DNA of 64,000 nt from an uncultured Methanoregula sp. (lineage in GTDB: Archaea > Halobacteriota > Methanomicrobia > Methanomicrobiales > Methanospirillaceae), in NCBI RefSeq assembly GCF_963662735.1, contig NZ_OY759744.1, positions 868,001 through 932,000 of the forward strand. The letters run 5' to 3'. Of the stretch, positions 44,793 through 53,896 are shown piece by piece. Made by a program: the position numbers and the translations under genes. Position 1 is the first letter of the stretch. Each line of letters begins with the position of its first letter. The notes below the pieces were generated by a model. It saw nothing but the letters and a program-made list of their open reading frames with translations, did no database searches and was not told where the DNA came from.

Positions 44793-46709
44793 TCAGGAAG
44801 TATCTTTTTTTACCCAGTTTTTACCTGTTTTCAATGAACCCGGGTCCCGTCTCATGGGACGGACATTTGCCCCCTCCATCTCTCCCCCGGCCCATGCGAA
44901 CCGCTCCCTGATTGTCTGCGGGAGTTCCTTCTCATCAATCGGGACAAACCCATAGTTGCCATAGAAATTGGTGAGATCCCAGACCGAATGCATGTAGAGG
45001 GTATCCTGCCCGCATGCCTCGACAAGCCCCCGGACAACTGCATCTGCGTACCCGTGGCCGCGCCGGTTGACCGGCGTGAATACTCCATCCACTTCGAACC
45101 CGTCCGTGTGCCGTTTGCACCGGGCCACCGAGACTGCCTCGCCATTGGAAAATGCCGCAAATATGCGATCCGTTTTCATATCCCCTTTCGTATTGTGGTA
45201 TTCGGTCCAGAGCGTCTCGGCGACCGGTAACTCCGACGACATCAGTTCTCTCACGGTCGCACCTGAACGGTGCTTCGCGGCAAAACGCTCCGGTGCCGAA
45301 AATACCGGAATTGAAGGTGCATCGTCACCGGTACCCTCGATACGGTAACTGCCGGGCGGGACATGAATCACAAACTGGACCCCTGATCCTTCGGTACCGG
45401 TTTCCTGGATGGTCATACCGGTCACCTCAACGATCTGGCGGCAGATGAAGAGCCCGATCCCTGCATGTCCCTCGGCATCGTACTCGAATATCTGTTGTTT
45501 TCTCTCAGCAGGGATCCCGGCCCCGTCGTCCCGGACGCAGAGGTCAAGCCCCCCGGGGGTCTCGTGATACGTAACAATGATATTTTTCAGCCTGCCCGCG
45601 CTGTGCCGGAGGGAGTTATCCAGGAGATGGGTGAGGACATCGGCAAAGAGCGGATCCGCATAAACCTCCAGGCGCCCTGTCCAGCACCGGATCGAGATAG
45701 TTTTATCATCCAAAGGAAAACGGGTGGTTTCAAGAGACTTCTGCACGCTCATCCAGACCGGGGGGACCGCCCCGAGATCCTTGTAGGACTCGGCGAGGAA
45801 GAGCTGGCGGACAACATTCCACGCAAGCGTCCGGATCCGTTCGAAATACGTGTGTGTCCCGGCATCACTGCACCGGGCATCCGCCTCATCAACGGATTCG
45901 ATGATCTCATCCACCGACCGGTGAAGGTGGTCTGACGAGATTTGGGAGAGGATACTGATTTTGTTGTTGGCCGCTTTCAGGGCATGCTCGGCTTGGACGT
46001 GGCTGGTGATATCGAAGAAGGTGAGGATGGCCCGCTCGCCCGGGAGGGAGCTGCCTGATACAAGGACGACAAGCGAACTCTCATCCGGCAGGGCGAACTG
46101 TGTCTCGGTTGCGTACACCGCCCCTTTGCGGGAGAGCCGCCCGAAAAACACATCCGCATCATCCCCACTCCATATGGCAGAAACCGGTGTCCCGTTCAGG
46201 TCAGATACTTTCCGCCGGAGGAGATCGGCTGCTTTCCAGTTTATCTCTTCTATGGCCCTGCGGTTGCCAATATCGCGGATAAGGATGCTGCCTCCTTCCG
46301 AATGGTCGAAGAGTCCCTGGTAAAGGTCTTCCTTTTCCCGAAGCCGGATCGTGAGGGCTGCAATCAGCCACCCGATCGCGACAATGACCAGGGTCCGGAG
46401 CAGCGCTTCGCCGAGAATGGTCATCGAAGCTCCCCCAAGGAGGATCACGAAGAGAAGGTAGATCCCGCCGATGCAACCCGCGATGACCGCACCGCGGCGC
46501 GGGTACTGGTATGCGGCCAGTACCACCGGAATGTACAGGAGGTTGGGGATAGCCGTCGATATCCCGAAAAGGAGCCCGATAACCGATGCAAGAAGTGCAG
46601 TCGCAGCCGTTCCGGTAATTGCGGCCTTCCAGAAGAGCTGGCGGTCCTCAAATCCTGCAGGAAGTTTCATCGGCGGGCTCCTGGTATCCCTGTACCGGTG
46701 TTCATGCAT
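44793..46709 (-). CDS. Membrane PAS histidine kinase fused to a GNAT acetyltransferase-like domain
   Basis: The 638-residue protein has four to five transmembrane helices (about 28-120), a PAS domain (about 128-240), a dimerisation segment, and an ATPase domain (about 350-455) with T-H-L-L-D-N-S-L-R-H, D-D-G-A-G-I-P and H-A-G-I-G-L-F-I. The usual methanogen phosphoacceptor L-x-x-I-T-R-H-D is replaced by S-Q-I-S-S-D-H-L-H. After 480 it has a GNAT fold, with V-D-G-V-F-T-P-V-N-R-R-G-H-G-Y-A and F-Y-G-N-Y-G-F-V-P-I. A stand-alone acetylating kinase output is possible; the fusion is unusual. No response regulator lies next to it. Confidence 0.8.
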   Translation of the reverse strand: MHEHRYRDTRSPPMKLPAGFEDRQLFWKAAITGTAATALLASVIGLLFGISTAIPNLLYIPVVLAAYQYPRRGAVIAGCIGGIYLLFVILLGGASMTILGEALLRTLVIVAIGWLIAALTIRLREKEDLYQGLFDHSEGGSILIRDIGNRRAIEEINWKAADLLRRKVSDLNGTPVSAIWSGDDADVFFGRLSRKGAVYATETQFALPDESSLVVLVSGSSLPGERAILTFFDITSHVQAEHALKAANNKISILSQISSDHLHRSVDEIIESVDEADARCSDAGTHTYFERIRTLAWNVVRQLFLAESYKDLGAVPPVWMSVQKSLETTRFPLDDKTISIRCWTGRLEVYADPLFADVLTHLLDNSLRHSAGRLKNIIVTYHETPGGLDLCVRDDGAGIPAERKQQIFEYDAEGHAGIGLFICRQIVEVTGMTIQETGTEGSGVQFVIHVPPGSYRIEGTGDDAPSIPVFSAPERFAAKHRSGATVRELMSSELPVAETLWTEYHNTKGDMKTDRIFAAFSNGEAVSVARCKRHTDGFEVDGVFTPVNRRGHGYADAVVRGLVEACGQDTLYMHSVWDLTNFYGNYGFVPIDEKELPQTIRERFAWAGGEMEGANVRPMRRDPGSLKTGKNWVKKDTS

Positions 46710-46804
46710 GGATATGACGAACCAATCTAGATGAGGGTTGCGATTTTATGACAGGATGAGGGGAATCCCTGGAAAAGACGCCCCCGGTCTCAAGGAAACC
46801 CGTT

Positions 46805-48202
46805 TCAGGCGAAACTGAATGTCTCCGGTACAAGCGTCTGGAGATCCACGACAACCGCAAGCGCCGGCGTCGGGTTCACGTTCATCTGTTTCTGGAACTT
46901 GGTCTGGGACTGCCAGGTTCCTGCATTGATGCCAAGAACACCCCGGTAGGTGGTGATTCCCTTGATGTGGACATGGCCGGTATGCAGGATCTCCGGCAGC
47001 GGGTCGATGATCAGCCGGTCGATCTTCCCTGCGGCAATCGGTGTCCTGCGCCCATAGGCCGGGGCGAGGTGGCGGCGAATGAGCATCTCCTCCATCATCT
47101 GCCCGCTCTTGTCGTAGGAGGCGCCGGGGATGAGGCCGATCATGTCATCGATGGACCTGCCGTGATACATGAGCACCCGCACACCCTGCAGGCGAACGAG
47201 CGCCGGGTTCTCGACGAGCACGCAGTTGTCCGGGAATTTTCTCGTGAACTGCTCCGGGAGCACCGGCTGGGGTTCGGCTCCCCGCACCACATCGTGGTTG
47301 CCGGGCGAGATGATGATCTTCATCCGGGACGGGAGTTTTTTCATCATCTCCCCGAAAGCGTCGTACTGCTCGTAGATGTTCCTGATGGTGAGCTCGCTCT
47401 CCTGGCCCGGGTAAATACCGATCCCGTCCACGAGATCGCCGGCAATGAGCAGGTAGGAGAAATCATTGTCCGAGAGCCAGTCAGCAAAGCGGTTCCAGCA
47501 ATCCCCAAGAAAGGTGTCGCTTCCCACGTGGACATCAGATATGAAAACCGCTTTTCCCGGCTGCTCGCTTTTGAACGGTGCATTGTCGATGCGGATGTCA
47601 GGCCGGTAGAGGGTTTCGGCAAAGAAGAGTTTCCCGTCGCTCGAGAGTTTTCCCTTGATGCCGATTACCTCGTCGGGGATGATCTTTTCGGCATCTTCGT
47701 GGACCGGCCGGTCCTTCCGGAAGAGCACGGAAATCGAACCGGATGTATCCTCGATCTCGGCTATGCGGTGGCCGTTTGTCGTGGTCTTTATCTCGTTAAC
47801 CATCCCGATCACGGTGCACTCTTCCTGCCGGTACCGGGTGTTCTTCGTGAGACCTTCGATAGGCATCGACCCGGCCCTGCTCCGGATCATGCCGCCGAGC
47901 CTGCTGTACCGGTCCCGGAAATAGTGGAGATAATCGCTTGTCCCGTTCACGGCACCGGAAGTCCCGGCAATGCCCGAAACCACTTCCACGCTCGGCTCAA
48001 CAAGGAACCGCGTCCCGTCCCGGGTGGGGTGAATACCGGGGATGTGCTTTGCAGAGACAACGATGGTATCCTCAGGAATACCGGCGATGATGCGCTCGAT
48101 GAGATCCAGATCGTCCTGCTCCTGGATATAGCGCACCACGTCGGGATGCACCTGCAGTTTTGTATCAAGGAACCGGAGCGCGATCTCCTGCACACCAAGC
48201 AT
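46805..48202 (-). CDS. dp1: DNA polymerase D small subunit (DP1)
   Basis: The 465-residue protein has an N-terminal helical part, an OB fold and a calcineurin-like nuclease: F-I-S-D-V-H-V-G-S near residue 230, G-D-L-V-D-G near 265, I-S-P-G-N-H-D-V near 310, Y-H-G-R-S and H-T-G-H-V-H-I near the end. It is the 3'-5' proofreading subunit of PolD, the main euryarchaeal replicative polymerase. The large subunit is not in this window. The gene's start at 48202 is close to a LysE-type gene going the other way. Confidence 0.95.
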   Translation of the reverse strand: MLGVQEIALRFLDTKLQVHPDVVRYIQEQDDLDLIERIIAGIPEDTIVVSAKHIPGIHPTRDGTRFLVEPSVEVVSGIAGTSGAVNGTSDYLHYFRDRYSRLGGMIRSRAGSMPIEGLTKNTRYRQEECTVIGMVNEIKTTTNGHRIAEIEDTSGSISVLFRKDRPVHEDAEKIIPDEVIGIKGKLSSDGKLFFAETLYRPDIRIDNAPFKSEQPGKAVFISDVHVGSDTFLGDCWNRFADWLSDNDFSYLLIAGDLVDGIGIYPGQESELTIRNIYEQYDAFGEMMKKLPSRMKIIISPGNHDVVRGAEPQPVLPEQFTRKFPDNCVLVENPALVRLQGVRVLMYHGRSIDDMIGLIPGASYDKSGQMMEEMLIRRHLAPAYGRRTPIAAGKIDRLIIDPLPEILHTGHVHIKGITTYRGVLGINAGTWQSQTKFQKQMNVNPTPALAVVVDLQTLVPETFSFA

Positions 48203-48331
48203 GGTAGAATATCAGCTGCCGATAAAATATAGGCTGGTATTTTTACACGGGAGCCGGAGATCCAAATCTGGTATGCAGTGTTGATATCTTCCCCCGGCAC
48301 AGGTACTAGTACACGTTTTGAGGGAATGCCC

Positions 48332-48952
48332 ATGTACGATGTCATCTCCATGCTGTTCCTGGGGTTTGTGATCGGTCTCACCGGGGCACTTGCTCCCGGC
48401 CCCACCCTGGTTGCAACGATCAACGCTTCCCTCACCGGGTCCTGGACAGCAGGCCTGAAGATCTCGCTTGGCCACATCCTTGCCGAACTCGCAATCTTCC
48501 TCCTGATCGTCTTTGGCCTTGCTACAGTTGTCCGCCCCTATACGACCGTTATTGCCGTTGTGGGCGGGACAGCCCTCATTATCTTTGGAGTACTCACGAT
48601 CCTTGGCAGCAGGACCGCATCGCTCGACCAGAAAGGCACCCGTTCTGACGCAAATCCCGTTATTGCAGGGCTTGTCTCCAGTGCCGCGAACCCGTACTTC
48701 TGGATCTGGTGGCTCTCGGTCGGGAGTGCAATGGTTATCGCCGGCCTCGAGGGCGGGATTATACTTGCTGCAGTCTTCATGATCGGCCACTGGGCCGCGG
48801 ATACCGGGTGGTTTACCCTTGTCGCAGTCAGTGTATCCAAAGGCGTATCGGTTCTCAATGATACGCTGTATCACCGGATCATGGCAGTGTGCGGCCTTTT
48901 CCTCATCGGCTTTGGGATCTATTACGTGACCCGCATCTTCGTTCCCTCCTAA
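48332..48952 (+). CDS. LysE-type small-molecule exporter
   Basis: The 206-residue membrane protein has five to six helices. The first has G-A-L-A-P-G-P-T-L-V-A-T-I-N-A-S, close to the LysE/RhtB signature, and A-N-P-Y-F-W-I-W-W appears in the middle as in most members. It probably exports an amino acid or related metabolite. I prefer the ATG at 48332 because GAGGG lies about 9 nt upstream; 48326 is an alternative and the frame to 48278 is not needed. Confidence 0.85.
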   Translation: MYDVISMLFLGFVIGLTGALAPGPTLVATINASLTGSWTAGLKISLGHILAELAIFLLIVFGLATVVRPYTTVIAVVGGTALIIFGVLTILGSRTASLDQKGTRSDANPVIAGLVSSAANPYFWIWWLSVGSAMVIAGLEGGIILAAVFMIGHWAADTGWFTLVAVSVSKGVSVLNDTLYHRIMAVCGLFLIGFGIYYVTRIFVPS

Positions 48953-49038
48953 TGCACCACCCTGCGCTCATCCCACAGGGTTAATGTATAGCAACGGGTC
49001 AAACACTATACAAAATCCAGTACAGGGCGCGATTGCAC

Positions 49039-49746
49039 GTGGCAGAGAAAGAAAAGAAACGGGATATACGATCACTGATCACTCAGTTCAAAACCAGCGA
49101 CCACTGGGCGGTCTCGCTTGCCCGCGATCTTCTCTGGGTCGTTGCTGTCGTCGGGACCATCGCCCTTGCCCTGTACCTCATCTGCGGTACCTGGCCGGCA
49201 GTCGTGACCATTGAGTCGAAGAGCATGGACCCCAACATGAAAGTCGGGGATCTCGTTGTCGTGGTCCAGAAAGACCGGTTTGGGACGTTCCAGACCTGGG
49301 AAGAGGGAAAACTGGACGCGAACCCGAAGTTCGGGAGCTACGGGGACGTCATCATCTATAAGCCCAACGGCATGACATCCGTTCACCCGATCATCCACCG
49401 GGCCGTGGCCTACGCCACCGACCAGCCCCTCACCGAGATCCGGGGTGTTACTCTCAAGACGAATTACACCGCTCCCCACCCAGGGTACATAACGTGGGGG
49501 GACAACAATCCCGCCCCGGACCAGTTCCTCACGTTCCCGGTCATCGGCCAGCCTGAGCCGGTCAGGGAAGAGTGGATCGTAGGAAAGGCCCTCTTCACGG
49601 TTCCCCTTGTCGGGTACCTGCCCCTCCATATCGCGGAAGTGGTGGTTGTCGTGATCGTCATCATGATCCTCCATGAGTTGTACCTGCGGCACCGGGAAGA
49701 GCAGTCAGTAAAACCGGGAAAGAAGGCCGGCAAAAAACAGCGGTGA
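49039..49746 (+). CDS. Signal peptidase I (archaeal S26B type)
   Basis: The 235-residue protein has a first transmembrane helix (about 30-52), the catalytic serine in E-S-K-S-M-D-P-N-M, and the general-base histidine in H-P-I-I-H-R-A-V, which replaces the lysine of bacterial enzymes. A second hydrophobic helix (about 192-212) is followed by a lysine-rich tail. It removes signal peptides from exported proteins. The GTG at 49039 is the likely start; a TTG two codons earlier is also open. cofH begins 15 bp after the stop. Confidence 0.9.
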   Translation: MAEKEKKRDIRSLITQFKTSDHWAVSLARDLLWVVAVVGTIALALYLICGTWPAVVTIESKSMDPNMKVGDLVVVVQKDRFGTFQTWEEGKLDANPKFGSYGDVIIYKPNGMTSVHPIIHRAVAYATDQPLTEIRGVTLKTNYTAPHPGYITWGDNNPAPDQFLTFPVIGQPEPVREEWIVGKALFTVPLVGYLPLHIAEVVVVVIVIMILHELYLRHREEQSVKPGKKAGKKQR

Positions 49747-49761
49747 GCAGGAACAGGGACC

Positions 49762-50847
49762 ATGACACAGATTACCACCCTCCTGGATGACGCGCTCTCC
49801 GGCCACCGGCTTACTGCGGACGAGGCCACCCTTCTCCTCAGCACGCAGGACCGGGAGGTCCTGAAGATCGTTGCTGCCGCTGATGAACTGCGGGAACGAA
49901 AAGTGGGCGATATTGTCACGTACGTGAAGAACCAGAACCTGCACGTGACCAACATCTGCAAGAACCTCTGCGGCTTCTGCGGCTTTGGCCGGAAGGCGAC
50001 CGACGAGGGAGCGTACTGCAATGACAAGGAGGCGATCCAGGCAAAAGCCCGGATTGCCAGGGAACGCGATGTCACCGAGATCTGTTTCCTCTCCGGTGTC
50101 CACCCGGGGTTCACGCTCGATACCTACTGCGAGCTCATGGACTGGGTACACGAGGTTGACCCGGCAGTCCACATCCATGCGTTCAGCCCGGATGAAGTGG
50201 TCTTTGCAGCAAAGAAGGGCAATATCCCGACAACCGATGTACTCGCCCGGCTCAAAGCAGGGGGCCTCGGGACGATCCAGGGAACCGCAGCCGAGATCCT
50301 CGTTGATTCCGTCCGGGCAGTCATCTGTCCCCGGAAAGTCTCCACCGCCGACTGGGTCCGGGTAATCAAGGAGGCACACAGGACCGGCCTGCGATCCACG
50401 GCTACCATCATGTACGGCTCGTACGAGTCCCCGAAAGACCAGGCAGAGCATCTCGGTCTCCTGAGAGAGATCCAGGATGAAACGCACGGGTTCACCGAGC
50501 TCGTGACCCTCCCCTTTGTCCATACCAATACCCCGCTGTACCAGCAGGGCCTTGCCCGGGCCGGACCTACCGGGCGCGAGGATCTCCTCATGATCGCGGT
50601 CTCCCGTCTCTTCCTTGACAATTTCGACAACATCCAAGTGGCGTGGGGAAAAGTGGGCCTCAAGATGACCCAGCTTGCCCTCCTCTCGGGAGCCAACGAT
50701 CTCGCCGGTACCATGTTCACGGATGACGTGACCGGTGACGCCGGGGCTTCCGGTTCGGATTACCTCGACCCTGCGGACATGGAGAGGATTGCGGTCGATC
50801 TCGGGCGGAAACTCCGGCAGCGTACAACGCTGTATGAGCTGGTATAA
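49762..50847 (+). CDS. cofH: F420 precursor (FO) synthase subunit CofH, copy 1
   Basis: The 361-residue radical-SAM enzyme has the cluster motif C-K-N-L-C-G-F-C-G-F near residue 70, H-I-H-A-F-S-P-D-E-V near 140, and L-D-P-A-D-M-E-R near the end. CofH transfers the tyrosine-derived hydroxybenzyl group to the ribityl-aminouracil ring on the way to FO, the deazaflavin core of coenzyme F420. A second, related copy lies 0.5 kb downstream. CofG is not seen in this window. Confidence 0.9.
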   Translation: MTQITTLLDDALSGHRLTADEATLLLSTQDREVLKIVAAADELRERKVGDIVTYVKNQNLHVTNICKNLCGFCGFGRKATDEGAYCNDKEAIQAKARIARERDVTEICFLSGVHPGFTLDTYCELMDWVHEVDPAVHIHAFSPDEVVFAAKKGNIPTTDVLARLKAGGLGTIQGTAAEILVDSVRAVICPRKVSTADWVRVIKEAHRTGLRSTATIMYGSYESPKDQAEHLGLLREIQDETHGFTELVTLPFVHTNTPLYQQGLARAGPTGREDLLMIAVSRLFLDNFDNIQVAWGKVGLKMTQLALLSGANDLAGTMFTDDVTGDAGASGSDYLDPADMERIAVDLGRKLRQRTTLYELV

Positions 50848-50864
50848 ACCGGATACCCGTTCAC

Positions 50865-50872
50865 TTTTTTTT
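50865..50872 (+). terminator. T8 tract between cofH copy 1 and the converging DUF1805 gene
   Basis: Eight Ts lie about 17 bp after the cofH stop, just after CCGTTCAC. This suits an archaeal terminator of the signal peptidase-cofH transcript. Confidence 0.5.
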
Positions 50873-50906
50873 CGGATTAATAAATCACAGAATTAAAAAA
50901 AGAGTA

Positions 50907-51209
50907 TCAGAGCAGGTCCAGCGCTTCGCGGCCGGTCATCCCGTTCCTGATCCCGCGGCCTATTGCTGAACGGTTGGCCTCGCTGACGATCCCGTTCAGG
51001 ATGTCATCGGTATCGACAATGGACGGCCCGATGGCAGGCCTCACTTTCGCGGCCGGGTAACTGAATTTGTCCAGCGCAGCAACGTCAAAAGCCCCGCACC
51101 CGACAAGACCCATGTCGGTCCTGACCGCGACGAGATTCGCCGGGCCAAGGGGGATGATGAATCCTTTTCCGACCTTTCCCGTCAGTTTTACGTTCATCTG
51201 CTGCATCAT
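50907..51209 (-). CDS. DUF1805 family protein
   Basis: The roughly 100-residue product matches DUF1805 (YunC-like): L-G-P-A-N-L-V-A-V-R-T-D-M-G-L-V-G-C-G-A-F-D and a central K-V-R-P-A. The function of the family is unknown. A TATA-like TTATAAT (minus strand, about 51240-51234) is 25-30 nt before the ATG at 51209, again suggesting a leaderless mRNA. It sits on the opposite strand between two cofH copies. The longer frame to 51251 is not supported. Confidence 0.85.
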   Translation of the reverse strand: MMQQMNVKLTGKVGKGFIIPLGPANLVAVRTDMGLVGCGAFDVAALDKFSYPAAKVRPAIGPSIVDTDDILNGIVSEANRSAIGRGIRNGMTGREALDLL

Positions 51210-51312
51210 CTTAAAGAATGGTTGTCGTATTGGATTATAATTCTGCGGCATGCGGATGCGATAGCTTTACTTTTCCCCGGGAGGTACACTGCGTACCAGA
51301 CCCGGTGTGTTT

Positions 51313-52425
51313 ATGGACTCTCTCCTCAGGACGTTACTCAGTGACGTGAAAGCCGGCCACCGGCTTGATGAAGACGAAGCGCTTTCTCTCTTTTCGACCC
51401 GCGACCGGCAGGTCTGGGAGATTGCGGCCGCTGCCGATGAAGTGCGCGAACAGCGGGCAGGGAACGCGGTGACCTATGTCCGCAACCAGAATATCAACGT
51501 CACCAACGTGTGTGTCAATTCCTGCGGTTTCTGCGGGTACTCGAAAAAGCCGGGCGATACGGGGATCTATTTCCACGATAAAACGGAAATTCAGAAGAAG
51601 GCAGCCCTGGCAAAAGAGCGGGGAGTTTCCGAGATCTGCACGGTGAGCGGTCTCCACCCCGATTTCACAGCACAATCCTACATTGACGTGTACCGCTGGA
51701 TCCGCGAGGCTGCGCCGGGAGTCCACCTCCACGCGAGCAACCCGATGGAAGTTGCCTATGCGGCAAAAAGAAGCAACCTGAGCACCGTCGAGGTGCTGGA
51801 CCTGATGAAAGCAGCCGGTCTCGGCTCGATGTGCGGGACAGCAGCGGAGATCCTCGTGGACTCGGTCCGCGATACAATCTGCAGGGAGAAGATCCCGACC
51901 GCCGAGTGGGTCCGTATCATCACCGAGGCGCACACGCTTGGCATCAAGACCACCGCAACGATCATGTACGGGCACTGCGAAACGGACCGGGACCGGGTGA
52001 AACACCTGTCAATTCTCCGGGATATCCAGGACGAGACCGGCGGGTTTTCCGAGTTTGTTCCCCTCTCGTTCATCCACATGAACACCCCCCTCTACCGGCA
52101 GGGCCGGGCCCGGGCGGGTGCAACGGGAAGGGAGGATCTCCTGATGGTCGCGATTGCCCGCCTCTTCCTTGACAATTTTAAAAATATCCAGGTCTCGTGG
52201 GTGAAAGAAGGGATCAAGATGGCCCAGCTCGGCCTCATTGCCGGGGGAAACGACCTGGGCGGCACCATGTTCGAGGAGAGCATCTCCAAGGGGGCAGGTG
52301 CCACCAACACGGATTACCTGGATCCTGCCGAGATGCAGCGCGTGGTCGAAGACCTCGGGAGAACACTTGCCCGGCGAACCACCCTGTACGAGCCGGTCCC
52401 GTCACCGGGGACAGGGACGATCTGA
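51313..52425 (+). CDS. cofH: CofH-like radical-SAM enzyme, copy 2
   Basis: The 370-residue protein has C-V-N-S-C-G-F-C-G-Y, the same cluster layout as copy 1, and H-L-H-A-S-N-P-M-E-V in place of H-I-H-A-F-S-P-D-E-V. The two share well over half their residues by eye. It ends with a short proline-rich tail absent from copy 1. It may be a second CofH or a CofH-like enzyme with a changed acceptor; the altered loop at about 143 is a hint. The FMN-binding protein gene follows in the same direction after 1 bp. Confidence 0.85.
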   Translation: MDSLLRTLLSDVKAGHRLDEDEALSLFSTRDRQVWEIAAAADEVREQRAGNAVTYVRNQNINVTNVCVNSCGFCGYSKKPGDTGIYFHDKTEIQKKAALAKERGVSEICTVSGLHPDFTAQSYIDVYRWIREAAPGVHLHASNPMEVAYAAKRSNLSTVEVLDLMKAAGLGSMCGTAAEILVDSVRDTICREKIPTAEWVRIITEAHTLGIKTTATIMYGHCETDRDRVKHLSILRDIQDETGGFSEFVPLSFIHMNTPLYRQGRARAGATGREDLLMVAIARLFLDNFKNIQVSWVKEGIKMAQLGLIAGGNDLGGTMFEESISKGAGATNTDYLDPAEMQRVVEDLGRTLARRTTLYEPVPSPGTGTI

Positions 52426-52426
52426 T

Positions 52427-52885
52427 ATGCGGCGGAAGGATCGCGAGATTACCGACCCGGCCGAGATGGCGGCGATCCTCGAATCTGCTCCCGTGTGCCG
52501 GCTCGCCCTTGTCAATGGCAACGAGCCCTACGTTGTCCCGCTCTGTTTTGGTGTTGATGGTGGGGCAATCTATATCCATTCCGCACTGGAAGGAAAGAAG
52601 ATCGATATCCTCAGACGCAACCCCCGGTGTTGCGTGGAAGTGGATATCACCCAGGGTCCTTTGCCGGACGATAATCCCTGTTCGTGGGAGATGCAGTACC
52701 GGAGCGTGATCTGCACCGGGGCTGCCCGGTTCGTGACCGAAGCTCTGGAGAAACAGCAGGCACTCACCTGCATTCTCGCGCATTACGGGGGAGCGGAACA
52801 CACGTTTTCAGAAAAAGAGCTGGGACGGGTCTGCGTGATCCGGATCGATATCGGGGAAATGACCGGGAAAAAGCACGGGTACTGA
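52427..52885 (+). CDS. Pyridoxamine-phosphate-oxidase-like flavin/deazaflavin-binding protein
   Basis: The 152-residue protein has the split-barrel fold pattern: I-L-E-S-A-P-V-C-R-L-A-L-V-N-G, Y-V-V-P-L-C-F-G-V-D-G, Y-I-H-S-A-L-E-G-K-K-I-D-I-L and V-E-V-D-I. Archaeal members bind FMN or F420. It starts 1 bp after the second cofH stop, so a link to F420 is plausible. The open frame from 52238 is a shadow of cofH. The actual reaction is unknown. Confidence 0.82.
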   Translation: MRRKDREITDPAEMAAILESAPVCRLALVNGNEPYVVPLCFGVDGGAIYIHSALEGKKIDILRRNPRCCVEVDITQGPLPDDNPCSWEMQYRSVICTGAARFVTEALEKQQALTCILAHYGGAEHTFSEKELGRVCVIRIDIGEMTGKKHGY

Positions 52886-52886
52886 A

Positions 52887-53441
52887 TCACCCGTGCCGGG
52901 TCTTGACGAGCCGGATAATTTTATCGGCGGTTTTCTCTGCCTTCTGGATTGCCTCGGCATCGCCCAGCACATCGCCTTCCTTAAATCCTGTTCCTTTCAC
53001 GGACCCGAGCGAGGAGAACTCGTGGGTGGAAAGGAATCCTTCCAGCGTCTGGATGGTCCGGCTCACCCCCTTGTTGGCATGCACCGCAACCGCAACGCCT
53101 TTCCTGCCGGCCAGCTTGCGGTCGTGGTACAGGGAATAGGTGCGGTCGATGAAGTTCTTGATGTGGCCGTTGACATCGAAGTAATAGGTTGGTGAGCCGA
53201 TGATAAGGACATCGCAGTCCAGCACTTTTTTGATCACAGCATCCCAGTCATCATTCTCGATCACACACCACTTCTTCTCCCGGCACTTGTCGCAGCCGAG
53301 GCAGGGCAGGATCTTCTTTCCTGCGAGGGAGACAAATTCGGTCTTTATCCCGGCCTCTTCGCACCGGTCGAGGATGACTTTCACGAGGCTGGCCGTATTG
53401 CCCTCCTTCCGCATGCTTCCCGATATGCCCAGAACCTTCAT
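52887..53441 (-). CDS. Iron-sulfur flavoprotein/NADPH-dependent FMN reductase
   Basis: The 184-residue flavodoxin-like protein has V-L-G-I-S-G-S-M-R-K-E-G-N-T-A near the start and the compact motif C-L-G-C-D-K-C-R-E-K-K-W-C near 47 (C-x2-C-x2-C-x5-C), then G-S-P-T-Y-Y-F-D-V-N-G. This is the methanogen Isf layout with FMN and 4Fe-4S cluster, which reduces oxygen and peroxide in tested members. It converges on the flavin-binding gene, leaving 1 bp. It is a distant relative of the genes at 29-31 kb. Confidence 0.88.
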   Translation of the reverse strand: MKVLGISGSMRKEGNTASLVKVILDRCEEAGIKTEFVSLAGKKILPCLGCDKCREKKWCVIENDDWDAVIKKVLDCDVLIIGSPTYYFDVNGHIKNFIDRTYSLYHDRKLAGRKGVAVAVHANKGVSRTIQTLEGFLSTHEFSSLGSVKGTGFKEGDVLGDAEAIQKAEKTADKIIRLVKTRHG

Positions 53442-53458
53442 AGTGATCCCTTACTGCA

Positions 53459-53896
53459 CTACGGGTTCTTGAGGGTTTTGGTTGCCGGGACAAGGCCGAG
53501 GGAACGGAATGCCTGCCCGATTATGGCAGCCGGGTCGGCACGGTGATAAAAAAGGTGGGATGGGCAGTCGCAGTCGCTTGAGCCGAATCGCAGGACATCC
53601 CTGTCCCCAAGGGAACGTGCAAGGGGGCACTCCAGCCTGTCTTCAGTTATTGCGTATACAACATAACGGAGGGAGAACTCCGGGTTCGTGAGCAGGTAAT
53701 CCACGTGCCATTTCGGGCGCTTATCTTTGTCACGGGAGAGGGCGATATGGCGTTCGAGGCGTGCAAGCCCCCCGCTCCCGAGCGCCGAGCCCACGTAGAT
53801 GTGCCAGCCCTTCCGGAAGGCGATCTCCCCCAGCGCCCCGATCCTGGCCGTGCACCCGGGATTTGAAAATACGAGGCAGTAGATTCCCTTATCCAT
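53459..53896 (-). CDS. DUF123 GIY-YIG-like nuclease family protein
   Basis: The 145-residue protein has the DUF123 form of the GIY-YIG fold: K-G-I-Y-C-L-V-F near the start, W-H-I-Y-V-G-S-A-L-G-S-G-G-L-A-R-L-E-R-H and K-W-H-V-D-Y-L-L. The Cys pair in S-S-D-C-D-C-P-S-H-L is typical too. Homologues are stand-alone or fused to endonuclease III, suggesting DNA repair, but the activity has not been shown. It overlaps the metallo-hydrolase stop by 8 bp. Confidence 0.85.
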   Translation of the reverse strand: MDKGIYCLVFSNPGCTARIGALGEIAFRKGWHIYVGSALGSGGLARLERHIALSRDKDKRPKWHVDYLLTNPEFSLRYVVYAITEDRLECPLARSLGDRDVLRFGSSDCDCPSHLFYHRADPAAIIGQAFRSLGLVPATKTLKNP

